Origin: Anaerolineales bacterium
GTDB lineage: Bacteria; Chloroflexota; Anaerolineae; 4572-78; J111
NCBI GenBank assembly: GCA_020634855.1
Contig: JACKAU010000019.1
Location: 1-64,000 of the forward strand
Length of the DNA: 64,000 bases
Direction: 5' to 3'
Shown here one piece after another: positions 17,950-26,646 of this stretch. Under the pieces are notes generated by a model. The model did no database searches, had not been told where the DNA came from, and worked only from the letters and a program-made list of their open reading frames with translations. The translations under genes were made by a program, and so were the position numbers. The first letter of the stretch is position 1; each line of letters begins with the position of its first letter.

Positions 17950-20139
17950 ATGACTGAACTTGCCCTGAACTTCCTGGGGGCGTTCGCGGTCAGCGTTGAT
18001 GATCAGCCACTCACCCGCTTTCGCAGCGACAAAGTGCGGGCTTTGCTGGCTTATTTAGCGTTGGAGCCGGCCCGCTCTCACCCTCGCCAAGCTCTCGCTG
18101 GTCTACTTTGGCCGGAGGTAACGGATAAACAGGCTCTTCAGAGCTTGCGAACCGCCCTTTACTATCTCCGACAAACCCTGGATAGGACCGCACCGGGACT
18201 TAGCCGGCAGTTGCTAACCGTGACCCATCACACCGTTGGCTTCAAGACCAAGGCCGAGGTACGGGTGATAACGGATGTCATTCATTTCCAAACGCAATTG
18301 GCGGCCAGTCAAGCCCACGTGCATGAGCGGTTAGGTCAGTGTGCAACCTGTCTGGAGTGCTTAAAAGAAGCAGCCAACCTATATCAAGGGGAATTGCTGG
18401 CCGGATTTAGCTTGACTAACGCCTTTGGTTTTGAAGAGTGGTTGTTGTTGCAACGTGAAATGTTGCACCAGCGAGCGCTGTTGACGCTCAAGTGTCTGGC
18501 CGATGCCTACGAAACCCAGGCGGATTATGACCGAGCTTATCCTTACGCCGCCCGGCTGGCCAGGCTGGACCCTTATTGGGAAGCCTCACAGCGCCGGCTG
18601 ATGCGCCTGCTGGCCCGACGGGGCTTGCCGGAGCAGGCTCTGGCTCACTTTGTTCGGTACTGCCAACTACTGAAGGCGGAATTTGAAACTGACCCGGAAG
18701 CAGAAACATTGAATTTGATCGAGCAGATTCGACGCGGCCAATTGAGCCAGGACGCCGTTGAGCCGGGAAGCCGGCGGGAATTGGTCCCGTCATCCCAGCC
18801 CCCGCCCGCGCCTCGACATGATTGGGATGAGATTCCTCGCTTGGGGACTTTCTTTGGTCGACACGCAGAATTAGCTCAACTCCGGCAATGGGTGGTTGGC
18901 GATGACTGTCGATTGGTCGCTATCTGGGGTATGGGCGGATTGGGTAAAACAGCTCTGGCCGCCCATACAGCCCGATCCGTAGCCGGGCAAGTCGAAATTG
19001 TCATCTGGCGCTCGTTGCTCAATGCCCCTACTCTGGACGAACTACTGCCGAGTGTGTTGTCTACCCTGGCCGGTGAACCTCTGGCTGAATACCCGAACAC
19101 GCTGAATGAAAGACTGGCCCGGCTGCTCCTTTACCTGCGCCAAAAACGCTGCTTGTTAGTGCTGGATAACTTGGAAGCTGTACTGCAAAGCAAACAGGTC
19201 GGACAGTACCGGCCTGGCTACGAAGATTACGGGCAGCTCATACAGCATTTGGGAAACCACCAACACCAAAGCTGCCTGCTGTTGACCAGCCGCGAGTCCC
19301 CCCAAGAATTAACACGCCTGGAACGAAATCTGCCCTGGGTCCAATCGCTGCTTTTGAGCGGAATGGAGACTGCGGCCGGACAAGAAATTTTGCAATACAG
19401 TGGTCTATCGCCGGCCAAGCCAACTGCCGCGACCGTGGTCCGGCGCTATTCGGGCAATCCCCTGGCCTTGAGTCTGGTCGCCGATACCATTCAGAATATC
19501 TATTTGGGTGACGTCGAGGCGTTTTTAGGCCAAGAAACGCCCATTTTCGGTGATATTCGGGAGGTGTTGGATCAGCAATTCTGCCGGCTGTTGCCGCTGG
19601 AGCAAGATATCTTGCTGTGGTTGGCTATCAGTCGCAAAGCGCTGACGATCCAGGAATTGGCGACGCACCTCATCTGGCCGGTCCAGCAGCGGGCCTTGGT
19701 TGAAGCCTTGCACTCTTTGCAGCGGCGCTCGCTGCTGGAGACGAGTGAGCAGGGCTTTAGGCTGTCGAACGTATTGATGGAATATCTGACTGACATCCTA
19801 ATTGAGCGGGTTAGCCGGGAAATTGAAAGTGGTCATCTGGAACTCCTTAGCAGCCACGCTTTACTGCAAGCTCAGGCTACAACGGATGTGCGCCAGAACC
19901 AGACTCGCTTCATCCTTCACCCGATTGCCAAACAGTTAGTCGCTAGCTTAGGGCTGGTGGGGTTTGACCAAACGTGCCGCCGGCTGCTCGACCAGATGGG
20001 CCGGGAGTCGCGGTTGGCGGCTGGTTATGCCGCCGATAACATTCTCAACCTGCTACTGCACGTGGGAATTGATGTCACCGGCTACGATTTTTCGTGCCTG
20101 ACTATACCGGTAGAAATTCCCCACCTCACCCGAAATTGA
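17950..20139 (+). CDS. AfsR/SARP-family transcriptional regulator with BTAD and NB-ARC-type NTPase
   Basis: The 729-aa protein starts with a short winged-helix DNA-binding part (residues 1-95, RFRSDKVRALLAYLALEP), followed by a bacterial transcriptional activation domain (about 98-260, containing TPR-like helices and FEEWLLLQREMLHQRALL). An NTPase domain (about 285-560) has the P-loop GMGGLGKTALAAH, a Walker B-like LLVLDNLEAV and the downstream GNPLALSLV motif of NB-ARC/AP-ATPases. A winged-helix part follows near 530-600. Relatives usually carry C-terminal repeats (TPR or WD40) as sensors; here the protein ends soon after the NTPase, so the sensor part is missing or very short. Its own promoter carries the operators shared with the flippase and MFS genes, suggesting autoregulation or a common upstream regulator. 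Confidence 0.88.
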   Translation: MTELALNFLGAFAVSVDDQPLTRFRSDKVRALLAYLALEPARSHPRQALAGLLWPEVTDKQALQSLRTALYYLRQTLDRTAPGLSRQLLTVTHHTVGFKTKAEVRVITDVIHFQTQLAASQAHVHERLGQCATCLECLKEAANLYQGELLAGFSLTNAFGFEEWLLLQREMLHQRALLTLKCLADAYETQADYDRAYPYAARLARLDPYWEASQRRLMRLLARRGLPEQALAHFVRYCQLLKAEFETDPEAETLNLIEQIRRGQLSQDAVEPGSRRELVPSSQPPPAPRHDWDEIPRLGTFFGRHAELAQLRQWVVGDDCRLVAIWGMGGLGKTALAAHTARSVAGQVEIVIWRSLLNAPTLDELLPSVLSTLAGEPLAEYPNTLNERLARLLLYLRQKRCLLVLDNLEAVLQSKQVGQYRPGYEDYGQLIQHLGNHQHQSCLLLTSRESPQELTRLERNLPWVQSLLLSGMETAAGQEILQYSGLSPAKPTAATVVRRYSGNPLALSLVADTIQNIYLGDVEAFLGQETPIFGDIREVLDQQFCRLLPLEQDILLWLAISRKALTIQELATHLIWPVQQRALVEALHSLQRRSLLETSEQGFRLSNVLMEYLTDILIERVSREIESGHLELLSSHALLQAQATTDVRQNQTRFILHPIAKQLVASLGLVGFDQTCRRLLDQMGRESRLAAGYAADNILNLLLHVGIDVTGYDFSCLTIPVEIPHLTRN

Positions 20140-20150
20140 AGCTTCAGGCA

Positions 20151-20200
20151 GTAAGCCGAAAAAAACACGCCGCTTGGACGGTTCCTGTTTTTTGGCTTAC
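20151..20200. terminator. Bidirectional terminator between convergent genes
   Basis: GTAAGCCGAAAAAAAC (20151-20166) pairs with GTTTTTTGGCTTAC (20187-20200). The A/T runs lie inside the stem, so it can work both ways for the SARP gene and the flippase gene, whose stop codon overlaps the right arm. Confidence 0.6.
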
Positions 20201-21537
20201 AGACGCGCCTTCTTGATTGGCCCTACCATTGAACGGAGATAGGGGATGCCCGTTTTGCGTTGGAGGAGGATGAGTTGGATGGTGGTAATCACGACAACAG
20301 TCAAGGTGTAAGCTGTCGCTGCCCCTATTGCACCATAGCGTGGCGCCAGCAAAAACGTTAGGGCGACATTAAGCACCATCAGAGCCAGCATGGTCCAATT
20401 GACACTCGAATTCTCTTCCCGAATTTGTAGCAGGGGGACGACCAGTCCGCCGACCAGTGCGATCAGATAGCCGGCGCCGAGTATCACCAGCGCCGTATGC
20501 CCACTCTGGAAATCACCGCCGAAGAGGTCGAGCAAGAAGTGACCCCAAATCATGAACACGAGCAGCGAACCGACGCCAAATGCGGTCAAAATCCACAAGT
20601 AAACCCGTAATTGTTGCTGAAAGGCCTCAGCTTCCTTTCCCTCGAGGAGTACCGATAAGCGCGGCATCGCCACCATGGTGATCGCGCTCAAGGCCAGAAC
20701 CGGCAAGTTGGCCACCTGTTGCACTGCGGCGTAAATGCCCACTTCCGCTTCGCTCGGGTTGAACGCTTCCAAGATGATCATACTGCTTTGAGCCTGGGCA
20801 TTCAAGACTATTGCAAACAGCAGGTAAGGCAAGATGGCGGCGGCCCAGAGTTTGAGTTCATACTGGGGCGCAACCTGAAGATACTTCTGCCGCCAAATGA
20901 GCCAGAGCAGCCAAACCGCGACTAGCGTTAACAGGATCTGGGCCAGAATCACCAACCAGACGGCCCGAAAATCGGTCAGTGTACCGCCAAACAGGAAGAA
21001 GACTCCCAAAAGTATGGCGGTAATGAGCGGCGCCACGACCCAACCCAGCAACGAGGAGAGAAAGATATGTTGATGACCGCCCACGAAGCTCAACGTCAAG
21101 AGTCCGAGGCTCATAGGCAAGACCCAATACATGGCAATCATCGCCGGATGCTCTTCGCCCGGCATAAGCGTCCGGACAATTTCCGTAATGACGGCGCCAA
21201 GGCCACTGACCACCAGCCCGGTGACGATGACGGCCAGCAGGGCAGCGTAGATGAACCCTTTGGCCGATCCAAGCGCGCCCCGTTTCAAATAAACCGGCAG
21301 GAAATGAAGGGCCGCCATATCCAAACCCAGCAAGGACACTGTCGCCGCCAGAGTAGCGACCGAACGGCTTACGGAGAAATCGCCGTAATTGGCCGGTCCC
21401 AGCGCTCGCGCAATGGTGATGTTGACCAGGTACTGGACCGGATAGCTACCGTAGAAGACGAGCAGAGTCAACAACGTTACATTCTTATTGACCCTCGCCT
21501 GGAGCGCCTCGAATTGTTTCATCGGTATTTCAGACAT
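20197..21537 (-). CDS. Polysaccharide/oligosaccharide flippase (Wzx-like, MOP superfamily), paralogue 1
   Basis: A 446-aa protein with about 12-14 hydrophobic segments. The N-terminal pattern LARALGPANYGDFSVSRSVATLAA and a central GIYAAVQQVANLPVLALSAI are typical of membrane flippases that move lipid-linked sugars across the cytoplasmic membrane. It is closely similar along its length to the tandem pair at 36868-38199 and 38404-39741, so all three are paralogues. The ATG at 21537 is preceded by GGGGGTGAG. No glycosyltransferase or polymerase is nearby, which is unusual for a surface-polysaccharide flippase. Its promoter carries the shared operator. Confidence 0.9.
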   Translation of the reverse strand: MSEIPMKQFEALQARVNKNVTLLTLLVFYGSYPVQYLVNITIARALGPANYGDFSVSRSVATLAATVSLLGLDMAALHFLPVYLKRGALGSAKGFIYAALLAVIVTGLVVSGLGAVITEIVRTLMPGEEHPAMIAMYWVLPMSLGLLTLSFVGGHQHIFLSSLLGWVVAPLITAILLGVFFLFGGTLTDFRAVWLVILAQILLTLVAVWLLWLIWRQKYLQVAPQYELKLWAAAILPYLLFAIVLNAQAQSSMIILEAFNPSEAEVGIYAAVQQVANLPVLALSAITMVAMPRLSVLLEGKEAEAFQQQLRVYLWILTAFGVGSLLVFMIWGHFLLDLFGGDFQSGHTALVILGAGYLIALVGGLVVPLLQIREENSSVNWTMLALMVLNVALTFLLAPRYGAIGAATAYTLTVVVITTIQLILLQRKTGIPYLRSMVGPIKKARL

Positions 21538-21565
21538 CTCACCCCCTTTCAGATTGAAGTGACTT

Positions 21566-21618
21566 ATCATAACATATTCGGCGGGATTTGTCTGTCCTAC
21601 AATTTGAGCAATCTTGTC
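21566..21618 (-). promoter_or_regulatory. Promoter with palindromic operator (regulon site 2)
   Basis: On the minus strand: operator GACAAGATTGCTC (21618-21606), 11 bp, -35 CAGACA (21594-21589), 17 bp, -10 TATGAT (21571-21566). The flippase start codon lies about 30 bp downstream of the -10. Between operator and -10, site 2 matches site 3 (25024-25076) over nearly the whole stretch GGACAGACAAA. Confidence 0.72.
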
Positions 21619-21812
21619 ATACAATCAGAACAAAAGTGACTGTCATCTGGTTTTTGCGCAAAAGATCTTTAGCTGTCGGAGATTGGCCGTAAATAGTCTG
21701 GTTCTGTTGTTAACGCTTTTGGGCCTAGTTGTTGACGAGTTCGTAACGCTGGCCTGGTATTATCAAACTATTTGGGAATGGTTTATCTACCCGTGAGATT
21801 GAGACATATATC

Positions 21813-22031
21813 ATGGTCACCAAAGATAAAACCCAACCACAGAGTCTGGATACTTACAAAGCCTATCTGGTCCGAATGTGGCAAGATGGAGAACAAAATA
21901 CCTGGCGAGCCTCGGCCCAAGCGGTGCAGGGCGGCGAAGTGGTCCGCTTTCCCAACCTGCAAGCTTTATTCGCCTTTTTGGAAGCGCAAACCCAGGAGAT
22001 ATCTGATAGTAAAGCGGATAAGATAGATTAA
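21813..22031 (+). CDS. Small conserved-type hypothetical protein, 72 aa
   Basis: The short soluble protein has a pattern seen in many small Chloroflexota/cyanobacterial proteins: YLVRMWQDGEQNTWRASAQA, then a phrase like GEVVRFPNLQALFAFLEAQT. The first part looks like a beta hairpin with RxW-D-G, the last like a helix. No function is known to me. The ribosome-binding site is weak (GAGATTGAGACATATATC before the ATG), but the residue pattern supports it. It precedes the cytochrome gene by 80 bp on the same strand. Confidence 0.65.
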   Translation: MVTKDKTQPQSLDTYKAYLVRMWQDGEQNTWRASAQAVQGGEVVRFPNLQALFAFLEAQTQEISDSKADKID

Positions 22032-22110
22032 CCAGATAACCTACAATACGAGTTACAGCCATTAATCGGATTGGAAAGGTTTTTAGTTAAAAGTGAGGAG
22101 ATGGCTAAAT

Positions 22111-24834
22111 ATGAGACGAATTGCCTATAGTCTTGGCCTTGTTCTGGTGGGAGTCGGTCTTATGGTTATTGCAGGCTTTATGCTGCTACCGTCGGTCGCA
22201 GCGCAAACCCCGACCGAGTCGGAACTGCCGCTGCCGAGCACGCTGCCGCTCGACGAATATGAGCAACAGCTCTTCCAGTTCTTGGAGAGCAAGCGTTATC
22301 AAGAACTGGGCTGGGTCAGGGACAAGCGCGTGCGCGACACGGGTCCCTTCATCGATGGTGTTTCCTATGGCACCCACCCCGCCGTGCGCATCTACTATTC
22401 ACCCGAAGTCTATAGCTGGCTGCAGAATGGGCGCGAAGGTGAACTGCCCGATGGGGCCATGATTATCCAGTAGATGTTTCCGCCCTCCGCCGCTCGTTAT
22501 GCGGACACGGATGATGCGGCGGTGAATGACCAACTGGCTATGTGGACCTTTATGGTCCGCGACAGCAACGGCTCCAAAGACGGCTATTTTTGGGGTTTTC
22601 ACAGCACGGGTGCAGGGGTAGACAACAACGACTATCCGTTCAACTATCCCGATGCCGGTTTTGGTCAGTATTGTGCGCGCTGCCACGCCTCGGCCGAGAA
22701 CGATTTTACCTTTGCGGCCCTGCGCAACATCGAGGGCGAGCCGGGCAACCCTGTCTCCTACCGCGTCGATAACTCGTGGCTCACGCCCACCCCCGAGGCC
22801 GCTGAGGACCAGACGAAAACTCACGAAGATTTGGCGGCTGATGTTGATCCGGAAGAATTAGCCGCCGGCCGGCCGGCGCGCGACATCAACGCTGATTTTG
22901 TGGAACTGTTTGACATGTTCGGCCCGGTGGCGGAAGAGAATGTGGTTTCCATTCCGCCCGTTACCTATGATCACGTTGTTTCCGGGCCGGATGGACCGGA
23001 GCAGTTTATCACGTCGGACCAATGCTTGTCCTGTCACGATGGCCAGACGCCGCCCTTCGGTCCGAATATGTACCTGATGCCGACTGACGACCAGGAGGGC
23101 GTCAACCTGTCTCCGTACGGCGAGTGGAACTGGTCGATGATGGGCTTGGCCGGACGCGACCCCATCTTTCACGCCCAACTCGAAAGCGAGGTCGCCATCC
23201 ATAGTAGCGGCGACCTGCCTGAGACAATCCAGAATCTCTGTTTCCGCTGCCACGGCGTTATGGGGCAGCGCCAGTTCCATATCGACGAAGCGGGCGAATA
23301 TTTCACGCAAGATATCCTCCAAATCACCGATCCCGATGATCCTCACGCTAAATATGCGGCCCTGGCGCGCGACGGCATCTCATGTACAGTCTGCCATCAA
23401 ATTGTAGATGATAAACAGCCGCTGCAAGATATCCTTACCGGCCAGTTCGATGTCTCCCCACCGGGGGCGGACGAACCCGGCCTCAGTACCATCTACGGCC
23501 CCTTTGATGACCCGCTCACGCGCCCAATGCAGGAGACACTGGGTATGAAACCGGTGCAGAGCGACTACATCCAAACCTCGCGATTGTGCGGCAGTTGCCA
23601 CACCATCTATCTGCCCATCTATGATGCAAAGGGGCAACTCGTCGGCAACGATTTCGAACAAACCACCTACTTGGAGTGGCTCAACAGCGCTTATCAGACC
23701 GAGTTCGGTGAAGGCAGCGATCCCAAATCGTGCCAGAACTGCCATATGACCAACGACTATCACGACCAGGAGTTGGCCTTCCGCATCGCCAACATTCAGG
23801 ATCAGACCTATCCCGAAGCCGACAGCCGGGCGCCTGAGGCGGAGACCACCCTAGAGATTCGCGAAGGGTTTGCTCGTCACACGCTGCTGGGTATCAACAT
23901 CTTCGGGTTAGAAATGTTCAACCAATTCGATGATATTTTGGGCGTGCGCAAAACCGACTACATGACCGGTTCGGCCGACGGTCTGCCCGCCGCCATCGAG
24001 GCCTCCAACCGGCTGGCCACGGAAGAAACCGCCACGGTCGAAATTGAGAATGTCACCTATGAGGACGGGCAATTGACGGCTGAGGTACGGTTGACCAACC
24101 ACACGGGCCACCGCTTCCCGTCCGGCGCGGGTTTCCGCCGCGCCTTCCTGGAATTTCAGGTTCTGGATAGCAACAACGAGGTCCTCTGGGCGTCCGGGCG
24201 CACCAACAGCGTCGGCGTGGTTGTGGATGGCAACGGTGAGCCGCTGGCCTCGGAGTTTATGACCCTGCTTAACCCGGATGAATGCGATTCCGACGCCACG
24301 AAGTGTGAGCAAGCGTATGAACCGCATTACCAGACCATTACGGGCGAAGATCAGGTTCAGATCTACCAGGAGCTGGTCAAGAACCCCGAAAATCGCTTCA
24401 CGACCAGTTTCGTGGCCCAGGCCACCACCATCAAGGACAATCGTTTGCTGCCCCAGGGCTGGACCCCCGAGGGGCCACCCGGTTTCGCCGCCGACCCCAC
24501 CTGGGGGCCGCGCTTTATTGACGCGACAACCCCCAAAGGCGATGTCCTGGATGATGAGTTGTTCCTCGACGGCTCCGGTTCGGATGTGGTGACCTATCAA
24601 ATGGCGATTCCGGAAGAAGAAATTGACGGCGGTTCGGTGCAGGCCACGCTATACTATCAGTCTATCCCTCCCTTCTACCTGATGCAGCGCTTCACCACCG
24701 CCGACGGGCCTAATGCACAGCGGCTCCACTACATGGCCAGTCGCCTGAACGTAGAGGATACACCCATCGCAGATTGGAAGTTGCCGGTCGGTTCTGCCAT
24801 AAGCGCTATTGACGGTGATGCAACCACAAACTGA
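22111..24834 (+). pseudogene. Six-haem secreted cytochrome c, interrupted by an in-frame TAG
   Basis: One open frame of about 907 codons, from the ATG at 22111 (good GTGAGGAG site) to 24834, is broken only by TAG at 22471-22473. Before the stop: a signal peptide (about 1-28, cut near VAAQ) and a P460-like N-terminal part ending GELPDGAMIIQ; after it: MFPPSAARY. In P460-type proteins this stretch reads like IVKEMYPP, so the stop replaces a codon such as GAG. Six CxxCH haem motifs follow (CARCH, CLSCH, CFRCH, CTVCH, CGSCH, CQNCH), then a beta-rich C-terminal domain with TNHTGHRFPSG. It would be a periplasmic or surface electron-transfer protein. If the stop is real, translation from the ATG at 22474 gives all haem sites but no signal peptide, and haem attachment would fail. 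Confidence 0.85.
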
Positions 24835-24885
24835 AGATCGTTATCGATAAGAGTTACGCAGTTGAAGGGGGCAGGCTCCAAAATC

Positions 24886-24938
24886 AACCACGAATTACAC
24901 GAATTTCTTTTTTCGTGAAATTCGTGTAATTCGTGGTT
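24886..24938. repeat. 22-bp perfect inverted repeat (AACCACGAATTACACGAATT type)
   Basis: Arms 24886-24907 and 24917-24938 are perfectly complementary with a 9-nt loop rich in T. Palindromes of exactly this type (CACGAATTACACGAATT / AATTCGTGTAATTCGTG) are scattered in many unrelated bacterial genomes. It lies between the cytochrome gene and the MFS promoter. Confidence 0.8.
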
Positions 24939-25023
24939 AAAAACCTCGAGCTAGATAAGTTCTAATCTAAAGGGTTCGCATCTCCTGGATTCCAAATCTC
25001 CATATACGTTGACCAGATTCTAT

Positions 25024-25076
25024 GACAAGATTGTTCAGATTTTAGGACAGACAAACCCACCCAAAAATGCTATCAT
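25024..25076 (+). promoter_or_regulatory. Promoter with palindromic operator (regulon site 3)
   Basis: Operator GACAAGATTGTTC (25024-25036), 11 bp, -35 CAGACA (25048-25053), 17 bp, -10 TATCAT (25071-25076). The MFS transporter starts at 25122, 46 bp after the -10. The spacings equal those of sites 1 and 2. Confidence 0.72.
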
Positions 25077-25121
25077 CAACTAACGGTATTCATCAAAGAA
25101 AACCAAGAGGTTGAAGAGGCA

Positions 25122-26510
25122 ATGAAACAAATCACGATGTTCTCAAAAGTAGACAGACTTATGTTGGCTATCGATGAGCGACACCGCCCATGGTGGATTC
25201 TGGCCGCCACGGGTTGCGTCCTCGGCCTGATTGTGCTCGACGAGACGGTGGTCGGCGTGGCCCTACCTACCATTCAGACGCAACTGGGTATGACGCAGAC
25301 GGCCTCCCACTGGATTATCAACGCCTACTTACTGGTCTTCACCTGCCTCGTTGCAGCCGGGGGAAAACTGGATGACAGCATCGATCTCAAGAAAGTATTC
25401 CTGATCGGTTTGGTGATTTTTGGCCTTTCCTCTCTGGCGGCGGGCTTTGCTGAAGACGGTCTAATGCTCATCGGTTTGCGGGCTTGCCAGGGTATTGGCG
25501 CGGCGCTCGTCTTTCCCGCCGCCACGACCATGACGACGGAGGCATTTCCACCGGAACGACGTGGGCTAGCATTCGGTATACAGGGCGGTATCGGGGCGAC
25601 ATTTCTGGCTTTGGGGCCTTTCGTGGGCGGCCTTTTCACGGAAGTTCTCTCATGGCGCTGGATTTTCTGGATAAACCCGCTCGTCACAATTGTGGTTGCT
25701 TTCATTATAGTCATAGCCTGGAAATCGCTGCCCCGGCAAGGCCCGGTACCGCATATTGATCGGCTCGGACTGGTTATCTTGATTATGGGCCTAAGCACGC
25801 TCGTGATGGGGCTGATGCAGGGGCCGCAGTGGGGCTGGTCATCAGCGGTGATCATCGGCCTGCTGGCCAGCGGCGCTATCATTCTGCTGTTGTTTGTCCT
25901 CACCGAATTGCGGGTCTCCGAACCCCTGATTGAGATGGATCTATTTCGCAATTCGACCTTCAGCGCCAGCAACCTAATCATATTCATGGCGCAGTTCAAC
26001 AAGCTCGCGATTGTGGTCTTCGGTGCGCTCTATTTTCAGCAAGTACTGCATATGAGCCCACTCACCACCGGGATCGCCTTGTTGCCGGGAGCCGCGATGA
26101 TCCCGATCTCGGCCGTGCCGGCCGGGCGGTTGACGGATCGTTATGGGGAGCGCTGGCTTTGCTTGGGCGCCCTGCTGCTGAGTGGACTAAGCTTTCTATG
26201 GCTCGGTTTCTGGATTGCGCAGGAACTGTACTGGCCTTTTGTGCCGGCCCTGATCATCTGGGGTTTAACCCTGCCGTTTCTCTTCTTGGGACCACAGCGA
26301 ACCGTTATGAACGCCGTACCAACCGCCAAGCATGGCCAGGCGGGCGGCATTAGTCTCACCTTCCGGCTTTTGGGCGGAACTTTCGGGGTTGCGATTTGTG
26401 GCGCTGCCCTGGTCAGTTTGGGCAACTTCCAACCGATATTCTTTCTGACGGGCATATTTTCGCTCGTTGTCTTAGTGATCGGGTGGTTCTTCATCAAACA
26501 GGGTGACTAG
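25122..26510 (+). CDS. MFS transporter, DHA2 (EmrB/QacA) drug exporter family
   Basis: A 462-aa membrane protein with about 14 hydrophobic helices. It carries DHA2 motifs: LDETVVGVALPTIQTQLGM in helix 1, a motif A-like GKLDDSIDLKKVF between helices 2 and 3, and an antiporter-type motif C-like stretch ATFLALGPFVGGLF in helix 5. Such proteins export drugs or lipophilic compounds with proton antiport. It lies between a secreted cytochrome and a set of oxidising enzymes, so export of their product is possible but unproven. Motif A deviates from the common GxLaDrxGrkr. Its promoter belongs to the shared-operator group. Confidence 0.9.
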   Translation: MKQITMFSKVDRLMLAIDERHRPWWILAATGCVLGLIVLDETVVGVALPTIQTQLGMTQTASHWIINAYLLVFTCLVAAGGKLDDSIDLKKVFLIGLVIFGLSSLAAGFAEDGLMLIGLRACQGIGAALVFPAATTMTTEAFPPERRGLAFGIQGGIGATFLALGPFVGGLFTEVLSWRWIFWINPLVTIVVAFIIVIAWKSLPRQGPVPHIDRLGLVILIMGLSTLVMGLMQGPQWGWSSAVIIGLLASGAIILLLFVLTELRVSEPLIEMDLFRNSTFSASNLIIFMAQFNKLAIVVFGALYFQQVLHMSPLTTGIALLPGAAMIPISAVPAGRLTDRYGERWLCLGALLLSGLSFLWLGFWIAQELYWPFVPALIIWGLTLPFLFLGPQRTVMNAVPTAKHGQAGGISLTFRLLGGTFGVAICGAALVSLGNFQPIFFLTGIFSLVVLVIGWFFIKQGD

Positions 26511-26646
26511 CGATTAATTGTTCAAGCATTCGGTATTGTTCAGATGGGATGAGCAATTGAGGAAGTTGTTTAATCCCCGATCCCCAATTAAACAGACGTG
26601 CCAATCAATTGAATAAGTAGGTACTTTTATTACTGAGGAGGAAATA

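Noticed and set aside
22474..24834. The cytochrome as an independent gene starting at ATG 22474
   Set aside because: There is no ribosome-binding site and no signal peptide, and the preceding frame supplies both, so one interrupted gene is more likely.
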